DNA of 36,307 bases from Caldifarciminota bacterium (lineage in GTDB: Bacteria; Hydrothermota; Hydrothermia; LBFQ01), in contig WFXS01000106.1 of the NCBI GenBank assembly GCA_015490465.1, positions 1 to 36,307 on the forward strand, in the 5' to 3' direction. How positions within the stretch are numbered: the stretch's first letter is position 1; each line of letters begins with the position of its first letter. The notes below the pieces were generated by a model, which saw only the letters and a list, made by a program, of their open reading frames with translations, did not search any database and had not been told where the DNA came from. The position numbers and the translations under genes are program-made. Below are positions 22,100 through 30,584 of this stretch, one piece after another.

Positions 22100-23833
22100 A
22101 TGAGGAAGAACGAGGAGATCGCGGAAATTCTGGACCGTCTGGCGGATGCCCTTGAGTTCCTCGGTGAGATCCCCTACAAGGTCAGGGCCTACAGGAGGGC
22201 CGCCCGTGTGATAGAGAACTACCCCGAAGACATAGAGGAGCTTTACCGCAGGAGGGGAATTGATGGGCTTATGGACCTTCCCGGTGTAGGGGAGAGGATA
22301 GCGAAGAAGATAGCCGAGTACCTTGAAACCGGTCGCATGAGCAAGTACGAGGAGGTGATGGCCCAGGTGCCGAAGGATCTGATAGACCTGCTCTCCGTCC
22401 CCGGCATAGGCCCAAGGACACTCAAGGTGGCTTACGAAAAACTCGGTGTGAGGACAAAGGAGGACTTCCGCAGGGTGTTGGAGGACGGTTCACTGGCGAG
22501 ACTTCCCGGCTTTGGGCCGAAGAAGGTTGAGAACATTAAACGTGCTTTGCAACTTTACGAAAGGATGGCCGGGCGGATCCCCCTCGGCCTCGCCTATCCC
22601 ATCGTCCAGAACATAGTGGGGGAACTTGGGAAGATACCGGAGGTCCTTGAGATACACCCGGCCGGTTCCTTCCGCAGGATGAAGGAGACCGTTGGGGATA
22701 TAGACATCCTCGTATCCGCCGATCCAAAGGACGGCCGTAAGATAATAAACGAGTTCGTAAACCTGCCGGAGGTCGTTCAGGTCCTGGCCGCCGGGGACAC
22801 CAAGGGGTCGGCCGTATTCGGGAAGTATCAGGTGGACCTGCGGGTCATACCCCCCCAGTCTTACGGGGCTGCCCTCCAGTACTTCACGGGGAGCAAACAG
22901 CACAACATCCACCTGCGCACCATAGCGAGGGCTAAGGGGTTGAAAATATCCGAGTACGGAGTCTTCAAAGGAAACGAGAAGGTGGCGGGCAGGACTGAGG
23001 AGGAGGTCTATGCGGCCGTCGGCATGCTCTGGATACCCCCGGAGCTGCGGGAGGACAGGGGGGAGATAGAGGCGGCGATGGAGGGGAAACTCCCGGACCT
23101 CGTGGATTACGGCGACATAAAGGGGGACCTCCACGTCCACAGCCACTACTCCGATGGCACGGCCACGCTTGAGGAGATAGCCCTCGCCGCCCTGAAGATG
23201 GGGTACGAGTACGTGGCCGTATGCGACCACTCCCAGAGCGTGAAGTACGCCGGTGGTTTAGACATAGACACCCTGCGTGCTAAGAACAGGGAGATAGACC
23301 GTATAAACGCCTCCCTCAAGGGGATCAGACTCCTGAAGGGGGCGGAGGTGGACGTACTTCAGGACGGCTCCCTTGACTACCCGGACGAGGTTTTGGCGGA
23401 GTTGGACTTCGTAATAGCCGCCGTCCATACGTGGAGGAAGGACGAGGACGTAACGGAGAGGATAGTCAAGGCGATGGAGAACCCCTTCGTCCATGCCATA
23501 GCTCACCCCACGGGTAGACTCATAGGCAAGAGGGAGGGGTACAGGGTGGATATGGAGGAGGTGGTCAAAAAGGCGAGGGAGACGGGTACCTTCCTTGAGA
23601 TAAACGGATACTACGAGAGACTGGACCTCAACGACGTCAACGCCCGCCTGGCGAAGGAGAACGGCGTAAAGATAACCCTCGGAACGGACACCCACCAGAT
23701 AGGCCAGCTCTGGCAGATGAGATTGGCCGTCGGCACCGCCCGCCGGGGGTGGCTGGAGAAGGGGGACGTCATAAACGTGTTGCCCCTTGAAGAACTCCTG
23801 AAAGCCCTCGCGTGGAAACGCGAAACAACCTGA
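22100..23833 (+). CDS. polX: bacterial family X DNA polymerase with PHP domain
   Basis: 577 residues, the normal size for bacterial PolX, a gap-filling repair polymerase with a PHP 3'-5' exonuclease/AP-endonuclease domain. Two helix-hairpin-helix motifs (LPGVGERIAKKI near 60, VPGIGPRTLKVAY near 100) bind DNA. The nucleotidyltransferase site has Asp200 and Asp202 (VGDIDILVSA) and Asp246 (YQVDLRVI). The PHP domain starts GDLHVHSHYSDG (His345, His347, His349) and continues with EVDVLQDGSLDYPDEVL, AHPTGRLIGKREG and TLGTDTHQ. All catalytic residues look intact in both domains. Confidence 0.95.
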   Translation: MRKNEEIAEILDRLADALEFLGEIPYKVRAYRRAARVIENYPEDIEELYRRRGIDGLMDLPGVGERIAKKIAEYLETGRMSKYEEVMAQVPKDLIDLLSVPGIGPRTLKVAYEKLGVRTKEDFRRVLEDGSLARLPGFGPKKVENIKRALQLYERMAGRIPLGLAYPIVQNIVGELGKIPEVLEIHPAGSFRRMKETVGDIDILVSADPKDGRKIINEFVNLPEVVQVLAAGDTKGSAVFGKYQVDLRVIPPQSYGAALQYFTGSKQHNIHLRTIARAKGLKISEYGVFKGNEKVAGRTEEEVYAAVGMLWIPPELREDRGEIEAAMEGKLPDLVDYGDIKGDLHVHSHYSDGTATLEEIALAALKMGYEYVAVCDHSQSVKYAGGLDIDTLRAKNREIDRINASLKGIRLLKGAEVDVLQDGSLDYPDEVLAELDFVIAAVHTWRKDEDVTERIVKAMENPFVHAIAHPTGRLIGKREGYRVDMEEVVKKARETGTFLEINGYYERLDLNDVNARLAKENGVKITLGTDTHQIGQLWQMRLAVGTARRGWLEKGDVINVLPLEELLKALAWKRETT

Positions 23834-23834
23834 T

Positions 23835-23919
23835 CTACGCCCATTATCCTGCGGCGTGATGAAAGCTATCGGAGGGAAGGACGGTAAAGGTAAGCGCTTT
23901 GCGTAAGGTATGGGCGTGG
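23835..23919 (+). other. possible structured RNA element between polX and gcvH
   Basis: The 108-bp gap between polX and gcvH is closed by a near-perfect 10-bp stem: CTACGCCCAT (23835-23844) pairs with ATGGGCGTGG (23910-23919), with one G-U. Inside are smaller complementary runs (AAAGC with GCTTT) and a purine-rich segment. No T-run follows on either strand, so it is not a simple terminator. It does not match the glycine riboswitch core. A 15-codon ATG frame (MKAIGGKDGKGKRFA) starts at 23860 but has no good promoter or ribosome site. Confidence 0.3.
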
Positions 23920-23928
23920 ATGCAACCG

Positions 23929-23934
23929 TAAAAT
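23929..23934 (+). promoter_or_regulatory. gcvH-gcvPA -10 box
   Basis: TAAAAT, 7 bp before the gcvH ATG, implying a leaderless gcvH mRNA that would not contain the stem-closed element just upstream. Confidence 0.6.
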
Positions 23935-23941
23935 ACCCTCT

Positions 23942-24328
23942 ATGAAAGTTCCGGAGAACCTCCTGTACACGAAGGAACACGAGTGGGTTAAGGTTGATGG
24001 AGACGTGGCCACGGTTGGTATAACCGACTACGCTCAGGACCAGCTGGGGGACATAATCTACGTAGAACTGCCCGAGGTCGGCCGTAAGGTTAAGCAGATG
24101 GAAGCCGTCGCTACGGTGGAGGCCGTTAAGACTGCCGCCGACGTCTACGCCCCCGTCAGTGGTGAAGTTGTTGAGATAAACGAAAAACTTTCCGAAAAGC
24201 CCGAACTCCTGAACCAGGACCCCTACGGTGAGGGCTGGATGTTCAGGATAAAACTTGAGAACCCGGATGAGCTTAAGGAGCTCCTTTCGCCCGAAGAGTA
24301 CAGAAAGCTCATAGAGGCGGAGGGATGA
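23942..24328 (+). CDS. gcvH: glycine cleavage system H protein
   Basis: 128 residues, the lipoyl carrier of the glycine cleavage system. It begins YTKEHEWVKVDGDVATVGITDYAQDQLGDIIYVELPEVG and carries the lipoylation site Lys63 in VEAVKTAADVYAPVSGEV, ending with GWMFRIKLENPDEL. Length is standard. It overlaps gcvPA by 4 nt (ATGA). Confidence 0.95.
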   Translation: MKVPENLLYTKEHEWVKVDGDVATVGITDYAQDQLGDIIYVELPEVGRKVKQMEAVATVEAVKTAADVYAPVSGEVVEINEKLSEKPELLNQDPYGEGWMFRIKLENPDELKELLSPEEYRKLIEAEG

Positions 24329-25638
24329 GGTACCTTTCCCTGAGCGACGGGGACAGGGAGGAGATGCTTAAGGCCCTGGGCCTCCCATCTCAGGAGGCCC
24401 TCATGAGGGAGGCTGTGGGCGACGTTCCCTTTACGGACGTTCCCGATATACCCGCCCTCTCGGAGAGCGAGCTGGCCCGCCGTATAGAGGAGATCGCATC
24501 CTCCAACGCTTACAACCTTCGCATCTTCGCCGGGGGTGGGGCGTACGACGTCCATACCCCCTCCGTGGTGAACCACGTTCTCCTGAGGTCGGAGTTCTAC
24601 ACGGCCTACACACCCTACCAGCCGGAGGTCTCTCAGGGGACGCTTCAGGCCATGTACGAGTTCCAGAGCCTCATGGCCGAGATAGCAGCGATGGAGGTGG
24701 CCAACTCGTCCATGTACGACGGCGCAACTGCCCTGGCCGAGGCCATACTGATGGCTTTCCGTTTAAAGAAAAAGTACAGGGTACTCCTTCCGAAGTCCCT
24801 CAATCCCCTATACCGCAGGGTGATAGACACGTACCTTCCCGATTTTGCCGAAGTACAGGAGTACTCCTATACGGCCTCCGGTGAGGCCGACCTACCCGAA
24901 CTCCTATCGCTTATAGACGACGGGACGGCGGCGGTCGTCGTACAGTCACCCAACTACTTCGGTATTCTTGAGAACCTCCGGGCGATAAGTAGCGCCGTAA
25001 GGGAAAGGGGCGTTTTGCTCGTGGTACATTACGACCCCGTAGCCGCTACGGTGACGGTGCCTCCCGGTGAGGTGGGGGCGGACATAGCCACGGCCGAAGG
25101 TCAGGTCCTCGGTCTCCCACTCGGTTTCGGAGGGCCGTACGTGGGTATAATGGTCTCGTGGAAGAGGTACATCAGGCAGATGCCGGGGAGGATAGTGGCC
25201 GAGACGACGGACGTGGACGGGCGTCGGGGGTTCGTAACGACCTTACAGGCCCGTGAACAGCACATAAGGAGGGCGAAGGCCACGTCCAACATATGTACCA
25301 ACAACCAGCTCATGGCTCTGGCCGTTGCGGTTTATACCGCCCTTCTCGGAAAAGAGGGGTTGAGGAAGATCGCACTGACCACTTACAGCAAGACGAGGTA
25401 CTTCGCCGAGAACCTGCCCGAAGGCTACAGTCTGGAGTTCACAGGTACACCTTTCAGGGAGGTGGTGATCAAGGCCCCCGTACCGGCGAAGGAACTGATA
25501 GAGAGGGCAGCAGAGAGGGGTTTCCTCCTTGGTCCTGCCGTCCCTTCCCTCGGTGAGAACCACCTGCTTGTGGCCTTTACGGATAGGTATACGAAAGGGG
25601 ACGTAGACGCCCTCCTTGAGGTTTTGAAGACGGTTTAG
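24325..25638 (+). CDS. gcvPA: glycine dehydrogenase (decarboxylating) subunit 1
   Basis: 437 residues, the first half of the two-subunit P-protein that decarboxylates glycine and loads aminomethyl onto GcvH. Family features include FAGGGAYDVHTPSVVNHVL, the aligned YTAYTPYQPEVSQGTLQAMYEFQSLMAEI block, MEVANSSMYDGATALAEA, and GRIVAETTDVDGRRGFVTTLQAREQHIRR followed by ATSNICTNNQL. The PLP lysine lies in subunit 2 (GcvPB), which is not in the window; gcvT is also absent. A DASS transporter starts directly at its stop codon. Confidence 0.94.
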   Translation: MRYLSLSDGDREEMLKALGLPSQEALMREAVGDVPFTDVPDIPALSESELARRIEEIASSNAYNLRIFAGGGAYDVHTPSVVNHVLLRSEFYTAYTPYQPEVSQGTLQAMYEFQSLMAEIAAMEVANSSMYDGATALAEAILMAFRLKKKYRVLLPKSLNPLYRRVIDTYLPDFAEVQEYSYTASGEADLPELLSLIDDGTAAVVVQSPNYFGILENLRAISSAVRERGVLLVVHYDPVAATVTVPPGEVGADIATAEGQVLGLPLGFGGPYVGIMVSWKRYIRQMPGRIVAETTDVDGRRGFVTTLQAREQHIRRAKATSNICTNNQLMALAVAVYTALLGKEGLRKIALTTYSKTRYFAENLPEGYSLEFTGTPFREVVIKAPVPAKELIERAAERGFLLGPAVPSLGENHLLVAFTDRYTKGDVDALLEVLKTV

Positions 25639-26988
25639 ATGTTATACCGCCGGGTACTCGTAGTACTTGGACCCGCTTTTTTTATTCTGTCCCTTCTCCT
25701 GCCAGTGGACGTGAAGGTGGCGGCGACGATCGGAACGGTACTCTGGATGGGGGCGTGGTGGATCGGTGAGGTGATTCCCCTCGCCGTTACGGCCCTCATC
25801 CCCCTCGTCATCGCCCCCCTCTTTGGCATAGCACCCGCGAAGGAGATCGCACCGACCTACGCCAAATCCCCCATATTCCTCTTCCTTGGAGGGTTTATCC
25901 TCGCCATAGCCCTTGAGAAGTACGACCTCCACCGCTACCTCTCGGGAAGACTCCTGAGGGTCTTCGGCAGATCGGAGGTGGGGGTGTTCGTAGGCGTTTC
26001 CCTGGCCTCCTACTTCCTCTCCATGTGGATAAGCAACACGTCCGCGACCTTAATAATGGTTCCTTTAATCTTATCGCTCGGTGCCGGTCAACTTACTAGA
26101 GCGCTTGCCTTCGGGGCGGCATACTCGGCAAGCATAGGAGGTGTGGCCACGCTTATAGGGACACCGCCTAACATCATGTACGCGGGCGTCATGAGGGAGT
26201 ACGGGGTTGACGTGTCCTTCTTGGAGTGGATGCGGTTCGGTCTTCCCTATTCCATGGTCCTGGAAGGCATATTTCTGACCCTTGGCATCCTGTGGTTCCG
26301 TCTGGGGAGGAGGAAAACGGGGGTCCGGTTTGAGGACGTGGGTATCTCCCGTAAGGGGAGGAACGTACTGATGATATTCCTTGGGGCCGTTCTCCTCTGG
26401 CTTACGCGGTCGGGTATAGACGTGGGAGTATTTTCAATCCCCGGATGGGCGGACCTCCTGCCGTTTAAAGGGGCGGACGACTCTACCGTGGCCATGGCGG
26501 CTACTGTACTCCTTTTCCTCGGGAACTTCGTGGATTGGAAGGACACCGAAAGGGTCCCATGGGATGCCCTCCTGCTCTTCGGTGGAGGTTTCGCCCTCTC
26601 CCACATGATAGTAAAGAGTGGCCTTTCGGAGGTCATAGTCCAGTCCCTGAAGGCGTACTCCGGTCTTCCCCCCGTCGTGTTCGTGGGTCTCTGGGCAACC
26701 ATTACCCTCGCGCTGACGGAACTGGCGTCCAATACGTCAATATCCGCAGTCTTTATCCCTCTCGCCTACTCCTTTGCCGTAGCCGTGGGCATGGACGCCA
26801 AAGCCCTCGCCGCAGTGGTGGCGGTAGCAGCCTCCGGTGCCTTCATGCTCCCCGTGGCGACCCCTCCCAACATGTTGGTGTACTCCTTCAAACTCGTAAG
26901 TATGCGGGACATGATGAGGGTGGGCGTGATAATGAACGTTATTGCCCTTATCCTCGCCGTCCTTCTCGTGTACCACCTCGCACCATGA
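25639..26988 (+). CDS. SLC13/DASS-family anion:sodium symporter
   Basis: 449 residues with about 11-12 helices, a divalent anion or dicarboxylate transporter. The two SNT motifs that bind substrate and sodium are present in the paired hairpins: MWISNTSATLIMVPL (near 133) and ELASNTSISAVFIPLAY (near 361). SIGGVATLIGTPPNIMY and ASGAFMLPVATPPNMLVYS are the matching conserved loops. The ATG directly follows the gcvPA stop with no gap, so it appears to be the third gene of the glycine operon. Likely substrates are succinate, malate or sulfate; sequence does not decide. Confidence 0.92.
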   Translation: MLYRRVLVVLGPAFFILSLLLPVDVKVAATIGTVLWMGAWWIGEVIPLAVTALIPLVIAPLFGIAPAKEIAPTYAKSPIFLFLGGFILAIALEKYDLHRYLSGRLLRVFGRSEVGVFVGVSLASYFLSMWISNTSATLIMVPLILSLGAGQLTRALAFGAAYSASIGGVATLIGTPPNIMYAGVMREYGVDVSFLEWMRFGLPYSMVLEGIFLTLGILWFRLGRRKTGVRFEDVGISRKGRNVLMIFLGAVLLWLTRSGIDVGVFSIPGWADLLPFKGADDSTVAMAATVLLFLGNFVDWKDTERVPWDALLLFGGGFALSHMIVKSGLSEVIVQSLKAYSGLPPVVFVGLWATITLALTELASNTSISAVFIPLAYSFAVAVGMDAKALAAVVAVAASGAFMLPVATPPNMLVYSFKLVSMRDMMRVGVIMNVIALILAVLLVYHLAP

Positions 26989-26997
26989 AATAAAAAA

Positions 26998-27027
26998 GGG
27001 GGCGGTGGGGAAGAAACCCACGCCCCC
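26998..27027 (-). terminator. intrinsic terminator of the Asp-box protein gene
   Basis: The stem GGGGGCG(G)TGGG/CCCACGCCCCC is followed on the minus strand by TTTTTTATTTC, a strong rho-independent terminator just after the 27037 stop. The plus strand lacks a T-run, so it serves the DASS transcript poorly. Confidence 0.85.
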
Positions 27028-27036
27028 TGAGGTCCT

Positions 27037-28509
27037 TTACCTTACCACGACCTTCCAGACTCTGGACCCGTTCCTGACGAAGTAAACTCCCGGAGAGAGC
27101 GACACCTTACCCTCTGCGGATCTCAGAAGAAGTCGCCCGGAGGAGGTGTACACGTCGGATCCGGCGGGCAGGTCAACGGCGCCCTTATAGACCTTCACCT
27201 TCTTCTCCTTGAAGGTGGGAAGCTCGGCGTAACCGGTAGCAACGGCCGTCGTGGCGAAGTATATGGCCCCGGCGTCCTCGTTGTAGTAGTCGTCTCCCCA
27301 GATGGCGAATAGGTCGCCGGAGTGGTAGAGTATGGTGTTATAGTCGTGACCGGCAGGGTTCTCGTTCATGGTGTAATCGTGGTCGGAGACCCTAACACCG
27401 CCCCAGGTGCTTCCCCAGTCGTTGGAGGAGTACATAACCGTCGTCCACGGGGCAGAGCTCCCCGTCCTGCTCTGCGCCATCACGTAGATGGAGTTGGACC
27501 CGTCGGTAGTAACGAAGGGCAGGATGTACTGGGCGGTAGTATCGGACACACCGGCCCACGTAGAACCTCCGTCCGTAGAGTATGCTATGGTGATACTGCA
27601 GGAGTTCCCGCCGGTCCCACTTTCGTCCACCACGGCCGCCATGGCAACCTTGTTCCCCACACCGGCTACGGTACCGGCTATCTTGACCGGTCTGTTGAAG
27701 TTCGGACAGGTCGCAGCTCCACCTGTGGGTACCGTTCCCAGTACGCCCGCTACGTAGTTCCAGGTACTTCCGAAGTCCGGAGACTTAGTGTACTCTATGA
27801 CCACATCGTGACTACTGTAGCAGTACAGACAGTTGTCGGCCATGTGAACGAGGTTGTTGGCCGCATCGTAGTACGTGAAGGCGACCGTACTCGCGTACCC
27901 GGGATCCACCCTCACGGGCGTCTGCCACGTGGCCCCACCGTCCGTACTCTTTACGCTGATCATCTCGTAGGTACTCAGGGACGTTGACCCGTAGCCGTCG
28001 GCCGTGAATACGACGAGTAACTCCGTAGTTCCACCGTTGTCGCGGGCGAGTATCCACGGTTTGTCCTTGAAGTGGGCCCAGCTGTCGTTTGGAGGGAGGA
28101 TGGAGCAGGACCAGTTGGAGATGTTATCGGGGGATCCGGTATTGCTGCAGAAGTACACCTCCCCTTTCGTCTGGGAACCCACCTGACACCACACCATACC
28201 TACCCAGTAGAACTTATTGGGATCGCCGGGGTCGGCCGCGAGGGAGGGGTCCCCGACCCAGCATGAGGCAGGATCCGATGGGGCGAAGTAGCCGACCTGC
28301 GTCCAGGTATACCCGTTGTCAGAACTGACGGCGAGCTGGTTGACAGTGTAGTATCCGGAGACGTCCTGATTTATCCAGCTGGAGACGACCCAGTTAGACG
28401 ACTTGGCCATGGTCACCTCAGTCTGATCCTTGCCCGTAGATATGTCCCAGTTGCTCACCTTAACGTTTACGCCGAAGGGGGCATCGCCGAGTATGGTCAG
28501 TATCAACAT
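27037..28509 (-). CDS. secreted Asp-box (BNR/sialidase-like) protein with C-terminal sorting domain
   Basis: 490 residues. At least five Asp-box turns of the S-x-D-x-G-x-T-W type mark a beta-propeller: SSDNGYTW, STDGGATW, SPDFGSTW, STDGGSTW and SNDWGSTW. No sialidase catalytic Arg/Tyr set can be assigned, so it may only bind. The last 60 residues (VYTSSGRLLLRSAEGKVSLSPGVYFVRNGSRVWKVVVR region) look like a type A C-terminal domain used in type IX secretion. The N-terminus (MLILTILGDA) is short for a signal peptide, so the annotated start may miss part of it. A strong Shine-Dalgarno site (AGGAGGTGGAAG) precedes the ATG, which follows the upstream secreted-protein gene by 10 nt. Confidence 0.8.
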   Translation of the reverse strand: MLILTILGDAPFGVNVKVSNWDISTGKDQTEVTMAKSSNWVVSSWINQDVSGYYTVNQLAVSSDNGYTWTQVGYFAPSDPASCWVGDPSLAADPGDPNKFYWVGMVWCQVGSQTKGEVYFCSNTGSPDNISNWSCSILPPNDSWAHFKDKPWILARDNGGTTELLVVFTADGYGSTSLSTYEMISVKSTDGGATWQTPVRVDPGYASTVAFTYYDAANNLVHMADNCLYCYSSHDVVIEYTKSPDFGSTWNYVAGVLGTVPTGGAATCPNFNRPVKIAGTVAGVGNKVAMAAVVDESGTGGNSCSITIAYSTDGGSTWAGVSDTTAQYILPFVTTDGSNSIYVMAQSRTGSSAPWTTVMYSSNDWGSTWGGVRVSDHDYTMNENPAGHDYNTILYHSGDLFAIWGDDYYNEDAGAIYFATTAVATGYAELPTFKEKKVKVYKGAVDLPAGSDVYTSSGRLLLRSAEGKVSLSPGVYFVRNGSRVWKVVVR

Positions 28510-28519
28510 CTTCCACCTC

Positions 28520-29047
28520 CTACCTTACCACAGATACGGGAGAGACGTACAGATCAAACGCGCGTGAAACTTCACCGGTCTCCTTGTCCATATAGGGAAG
28601 GATTACGACCTTGAAGGGGAGTTTAACATCGGGACGTTCCATAAGGCCGCCTATTACCTCAATAGTGTGAGCCGTACTTATGGAGATGGGGGACCACGAA
28701 TCCGTGGCCTCTACGACGGTCTGAGTCATGTGGAGCCTTTCTCCTTTCTGCAGGAATACCTGTACCCGGTACTTCCCCTTCCCCCTGACGTACATGGTTA
28801 CGGCCTTCACGTCGGACATATCTCCGGTTCCCAGAAGCATGTAAGCCGAAGGGGCCATCTGCGGGTCTGACCACGTTCCGTAAAGGCGGGCGGAGTATCC
28901 GTGGATCTCACCGGACATCCGGGGTGCATGGTCAGATACTCGCTCTACCCTGAGAGTAGAGGATACCCAGACGTCCTTAACATCAGCGCTTTTCTTCGGT
29001 GGGGGCGGCGCGTACAGTGTTCCCCCTGCACTTAACAACCACATCAT
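28520..29047 (-). CDS. small secreted protein of unknown family
   Basis: 175 residues starting with a compact signal peptide (MMWLLSAGGTLYA, likely cut before PPPPKK). The mature part is beta-rich (WVSSTLRVERV, SARLYGTW, VTMYVRGKGKYRVQVFLQKG, ISISTAHTIEVIGG) and ends SPVSVVR. It resembles a beta-sandwich accessory or carbohydrate-binding-like domain, but I recognise no named family. Two ATG codons in tandem start it (29045 and 29042), 9 nt after TATAAT. It is co-transcribed with the Asp-box protein, suggesting a joint extracellular role. Confidence 0.65.
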   Translation of the reverse strand: MMWLLSAGGTLYAPPPPKKSADVKDVWVSSTLRVERVSDHAPRMSGEIHGYSARLYGTWSDPQMAPSAYMLLGTGDMSDVKAVTMYVRGKGKYRVQVFLQKGERLHMTQTVVEATDSWSPISISTAHTIEVIGGLMERPDVKLPFKVVILPYMDKETGEVSRAFDLYVSPVSVVR

Positions 29048-29056
29048 GACACCTCT

Positions 29057-29062
29057 ATTATA
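29057..29062 (-). promoter_or_regulatory. -10 box of the secreted-protein operon
   Basis: TATAAT on the minus strand, 9 bp before the first of two ATG codons. An AGAGGTG stretch between could act as a partial Shine-Dalgarno site. A direct repeat TGTTACA/TGTTACC lies in the -35 area (29080-29095). Confidence 0.6.
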
Positions 29063-29109
29063 CGTCGGAATTCGGGTTGATGTTACATGTTACCCAATAT
29101 AAAAAAAGG

Positions 29110-29184
29110 GGCGGCCGACGGGACTTGAACCCGCGACCCCCAGAGCCACAGTCTGGTGCTCTAACCACCTGAGCTACGGCCGCC
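29110..29184 (-). tRNA. tRNA-His (GTG anticodon)
   Basis: The minus strand folds as a cloverleaf with acceptor GCGGCCG/CGGCCGC, D-arm GCTCAGGTGGTTAGAGC, anticodon arm CCAGACTGTGGCTCTGG with GTG, and T-arm GCGGGTTCAAGTCCCGT. The encoded extra G at -1 (29184) faces C73 (29110), the identity pair of bacterial tRNA-His. CCA is not fully encoded; a T7 run follows directly and serves as terminator. Confidence 0.97.
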
Positions 29185-29197
29185 GTAAGAGGATGGT

Positions 29198-29203
29198 ATT
29201 TTA
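29198..29203 (-). promoter_or_regulatory. tRNA-His -10 box
   Basis: TAAAAT in the CCTTAAAAT context, 13 bp before the mature 5' end. This is longer than the 5-9 bp seen at protein genes and leaves a short leader for RNase P. Confidence 0.6.
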
Positions 29204-29230
29204 AGGCTGTATCACGGACGATTTCGGGGG

Positions 29231-29236
29231 TAAAAT
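29231..29236 (+). promoter_or_regulatory. tryptophanase gene -10 box
   Basis: TAAAAT, 7 bp before the ATG. There is no tnaC-like leader peptide, unlike enteric tna operons. Confidence 0.6.
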
Positions 29237-29243
29237 CCCGCCT

Positions 29244-30584
29244 ATGCGTTATCCCGTTGAACCCTTCAGAGTTAAGGTTGTAGAGCCTATAGACCTGCCT
29301 ACGAAAGAGGAGAGGGAGAGGCTACTCGTGGAAGCCAGATACAACCTGTTTAAAATCCCTTCGGAAAAAGTTTTCATAGACTTTCTCACGGACTCCGGTA
29401 CCGGGGCGCTCTCCCAGAGCCAGTGGGCCGCCATGATGGAGGCCGACGAGTCTTACGCGGGGCCGCGGAGCTGGTTCCACCTGAAGCGGTCCATAGAGGA
29501 GTTTACGGGGTACGAGGACCCCATACCGGTTCATCAGGGTCGTGCCGCCGAGAAGTTGCTGGCATCCCTATACCTCCACGAGGGGGCAGGAGTGGTGTCC
29601 AACACCCTCTTTGATACCACGAGGGGAAACTTCACGGCAGTGGGGGCGAAGATATACGACGCTCCCACACCGGAGGCGCAGGACCTATCCAGCGACCACC
29701 CTTTCAAGGGCAACGTAGACCTGAACCGGCTTGAAGATCTCCTGAAGCGGGGGGGGATAAAACTCGTCGTTATGGTGATGACCAACAACACGGGTGGCGG
29801 CCAGCCCGTAGATCTGGATAACCTGAAGGAGGCCTACGGGATAACCCGTAAGTACGGCGTACCTCTGATAATAGACGCCTGCCGCATATCCGAGAACTCC
29901 TACCTCGTGAAGAAGCGCAACCCGAAGTACTCTAACTGGAGCGTTAAGGATATTGTCCTTGAGTCTTTCAAGCACAGCGACGGGGCGTTCATGAGCGGAA
30001 AGAAGGACGGACTCTCCAACATGGGAGGTTTTCTGGTTCTGAGAGACCCGCAGAAGAGACTAAGAGCAAAGGAGCTTCTAATACTCTGGGAGGGTTTTAT
30101 ACATTACGGGGGACTTTCGGGGAGGGACATGGAGAGCCTTGCCGTCGGGCTTATGGAGTCCCTTGACGAGAGATACCTTGAGTACAGGACAGGACAGGTA
30201 GCCTACCTTACGGAGAGGATAAGGGAGACGGGATGGGACGTTATGTGGCCTCCGGGAGGACATGCCGTATACGTTGAGGTACGTAATGCCCTGTCCCATA
30301 TCCCCCGTGAGCAGTTTCCTGCCCACTCCCTCGTTGTGGAGCTTTACCGCAGGGGAGGGATAAGGACGGTTGAGGTAGGGAGCCTGATGTTCAAGGATGC
30401 TGCCCGCTACGAGTTCGTGAGATTTGCCATACCACGCAGGATGTACCTCCAGAGTCACCTTGACTATACGGTTGAGGTCCTTGAGGATATCTACAGAGAC
30501 AGGGATAAACTCAGAGGGTACCGTATAACTTACGAACCGCCTTTCCTCCGTCACTTTCTCGCGGAGCTGGAGCCGATAGCCTGA
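29244..30584 (+). CDS. tnaA: tryptophanase (beta-eliminating lyase family)
   Basis: 446 residues, a PLP enzyme splitting L-tryptophan to indole, pyruvate and ammonia, or L-tyrosine to phenol in the sister enzyme. The fold markers are clear: VFIDFLTDSGTGALSQSQWAAMM, Tyr71 in DESYAG, VHQGRAAEKLL, SNTLFDTTRGNF, NNTGGGQPVDLDNL, Asp211 in LIIDACRISEN, and the Schiff-base lysine in MSGKKDG (Lys254). At the position where tyrosine phenol-lyase has Arg (SMERG), this protein reads RTVEVGS, like the AVEIGS of tryptophanase, so tryptophan is the likelier substrate. The next gene starts directly at its stop codon. Confidence 0.88.
   Translation: MRYPVEPFRVKVVEPIDLPTKEERERLLVEARYNLFKIPSEKVFIDFLTDSGTGALSQSQWAAMMEADESYAGPRSWFHLKRSIEEFTGYEDPIPVHQGRAAEKLLASLYLHEGAGVVSNTLFDTTRGNFTAVGAKIYDAPTPEAQDLSSDHPFKGNVDLNRLEDLLKRGGIKLVVMVMTNNTGGGQPVDLDNLKEAYGITRKYGVPLIIDACRISENSYLVKKRNPKYSNWSVKDIVLESFKHSDGAFMSGKKDGLSNMGGFLVLRDPQKRLRAKELLILWEGFIHYGGLSGRDMESLAVGLMESLDERYLEYRTGQVAYLTERIRETGWDVMWPPGGHAVYVEVRNALSHIPREQFPAHSLVVELYRRGGIRTVEVGSLMFKDAARYEFVRFAIPRRMYLQSHLDYTVEVLEDIYRDRDKLRGYRITYEPPFLRHFLAELEPIA

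Noticed and set aside
23834-23941. Glycine riboswitch upstream of gcvH
   Set aside because: The conserved aptamer core sequences are absent, and the gcvH promoter lies downstream of the structured stretch.
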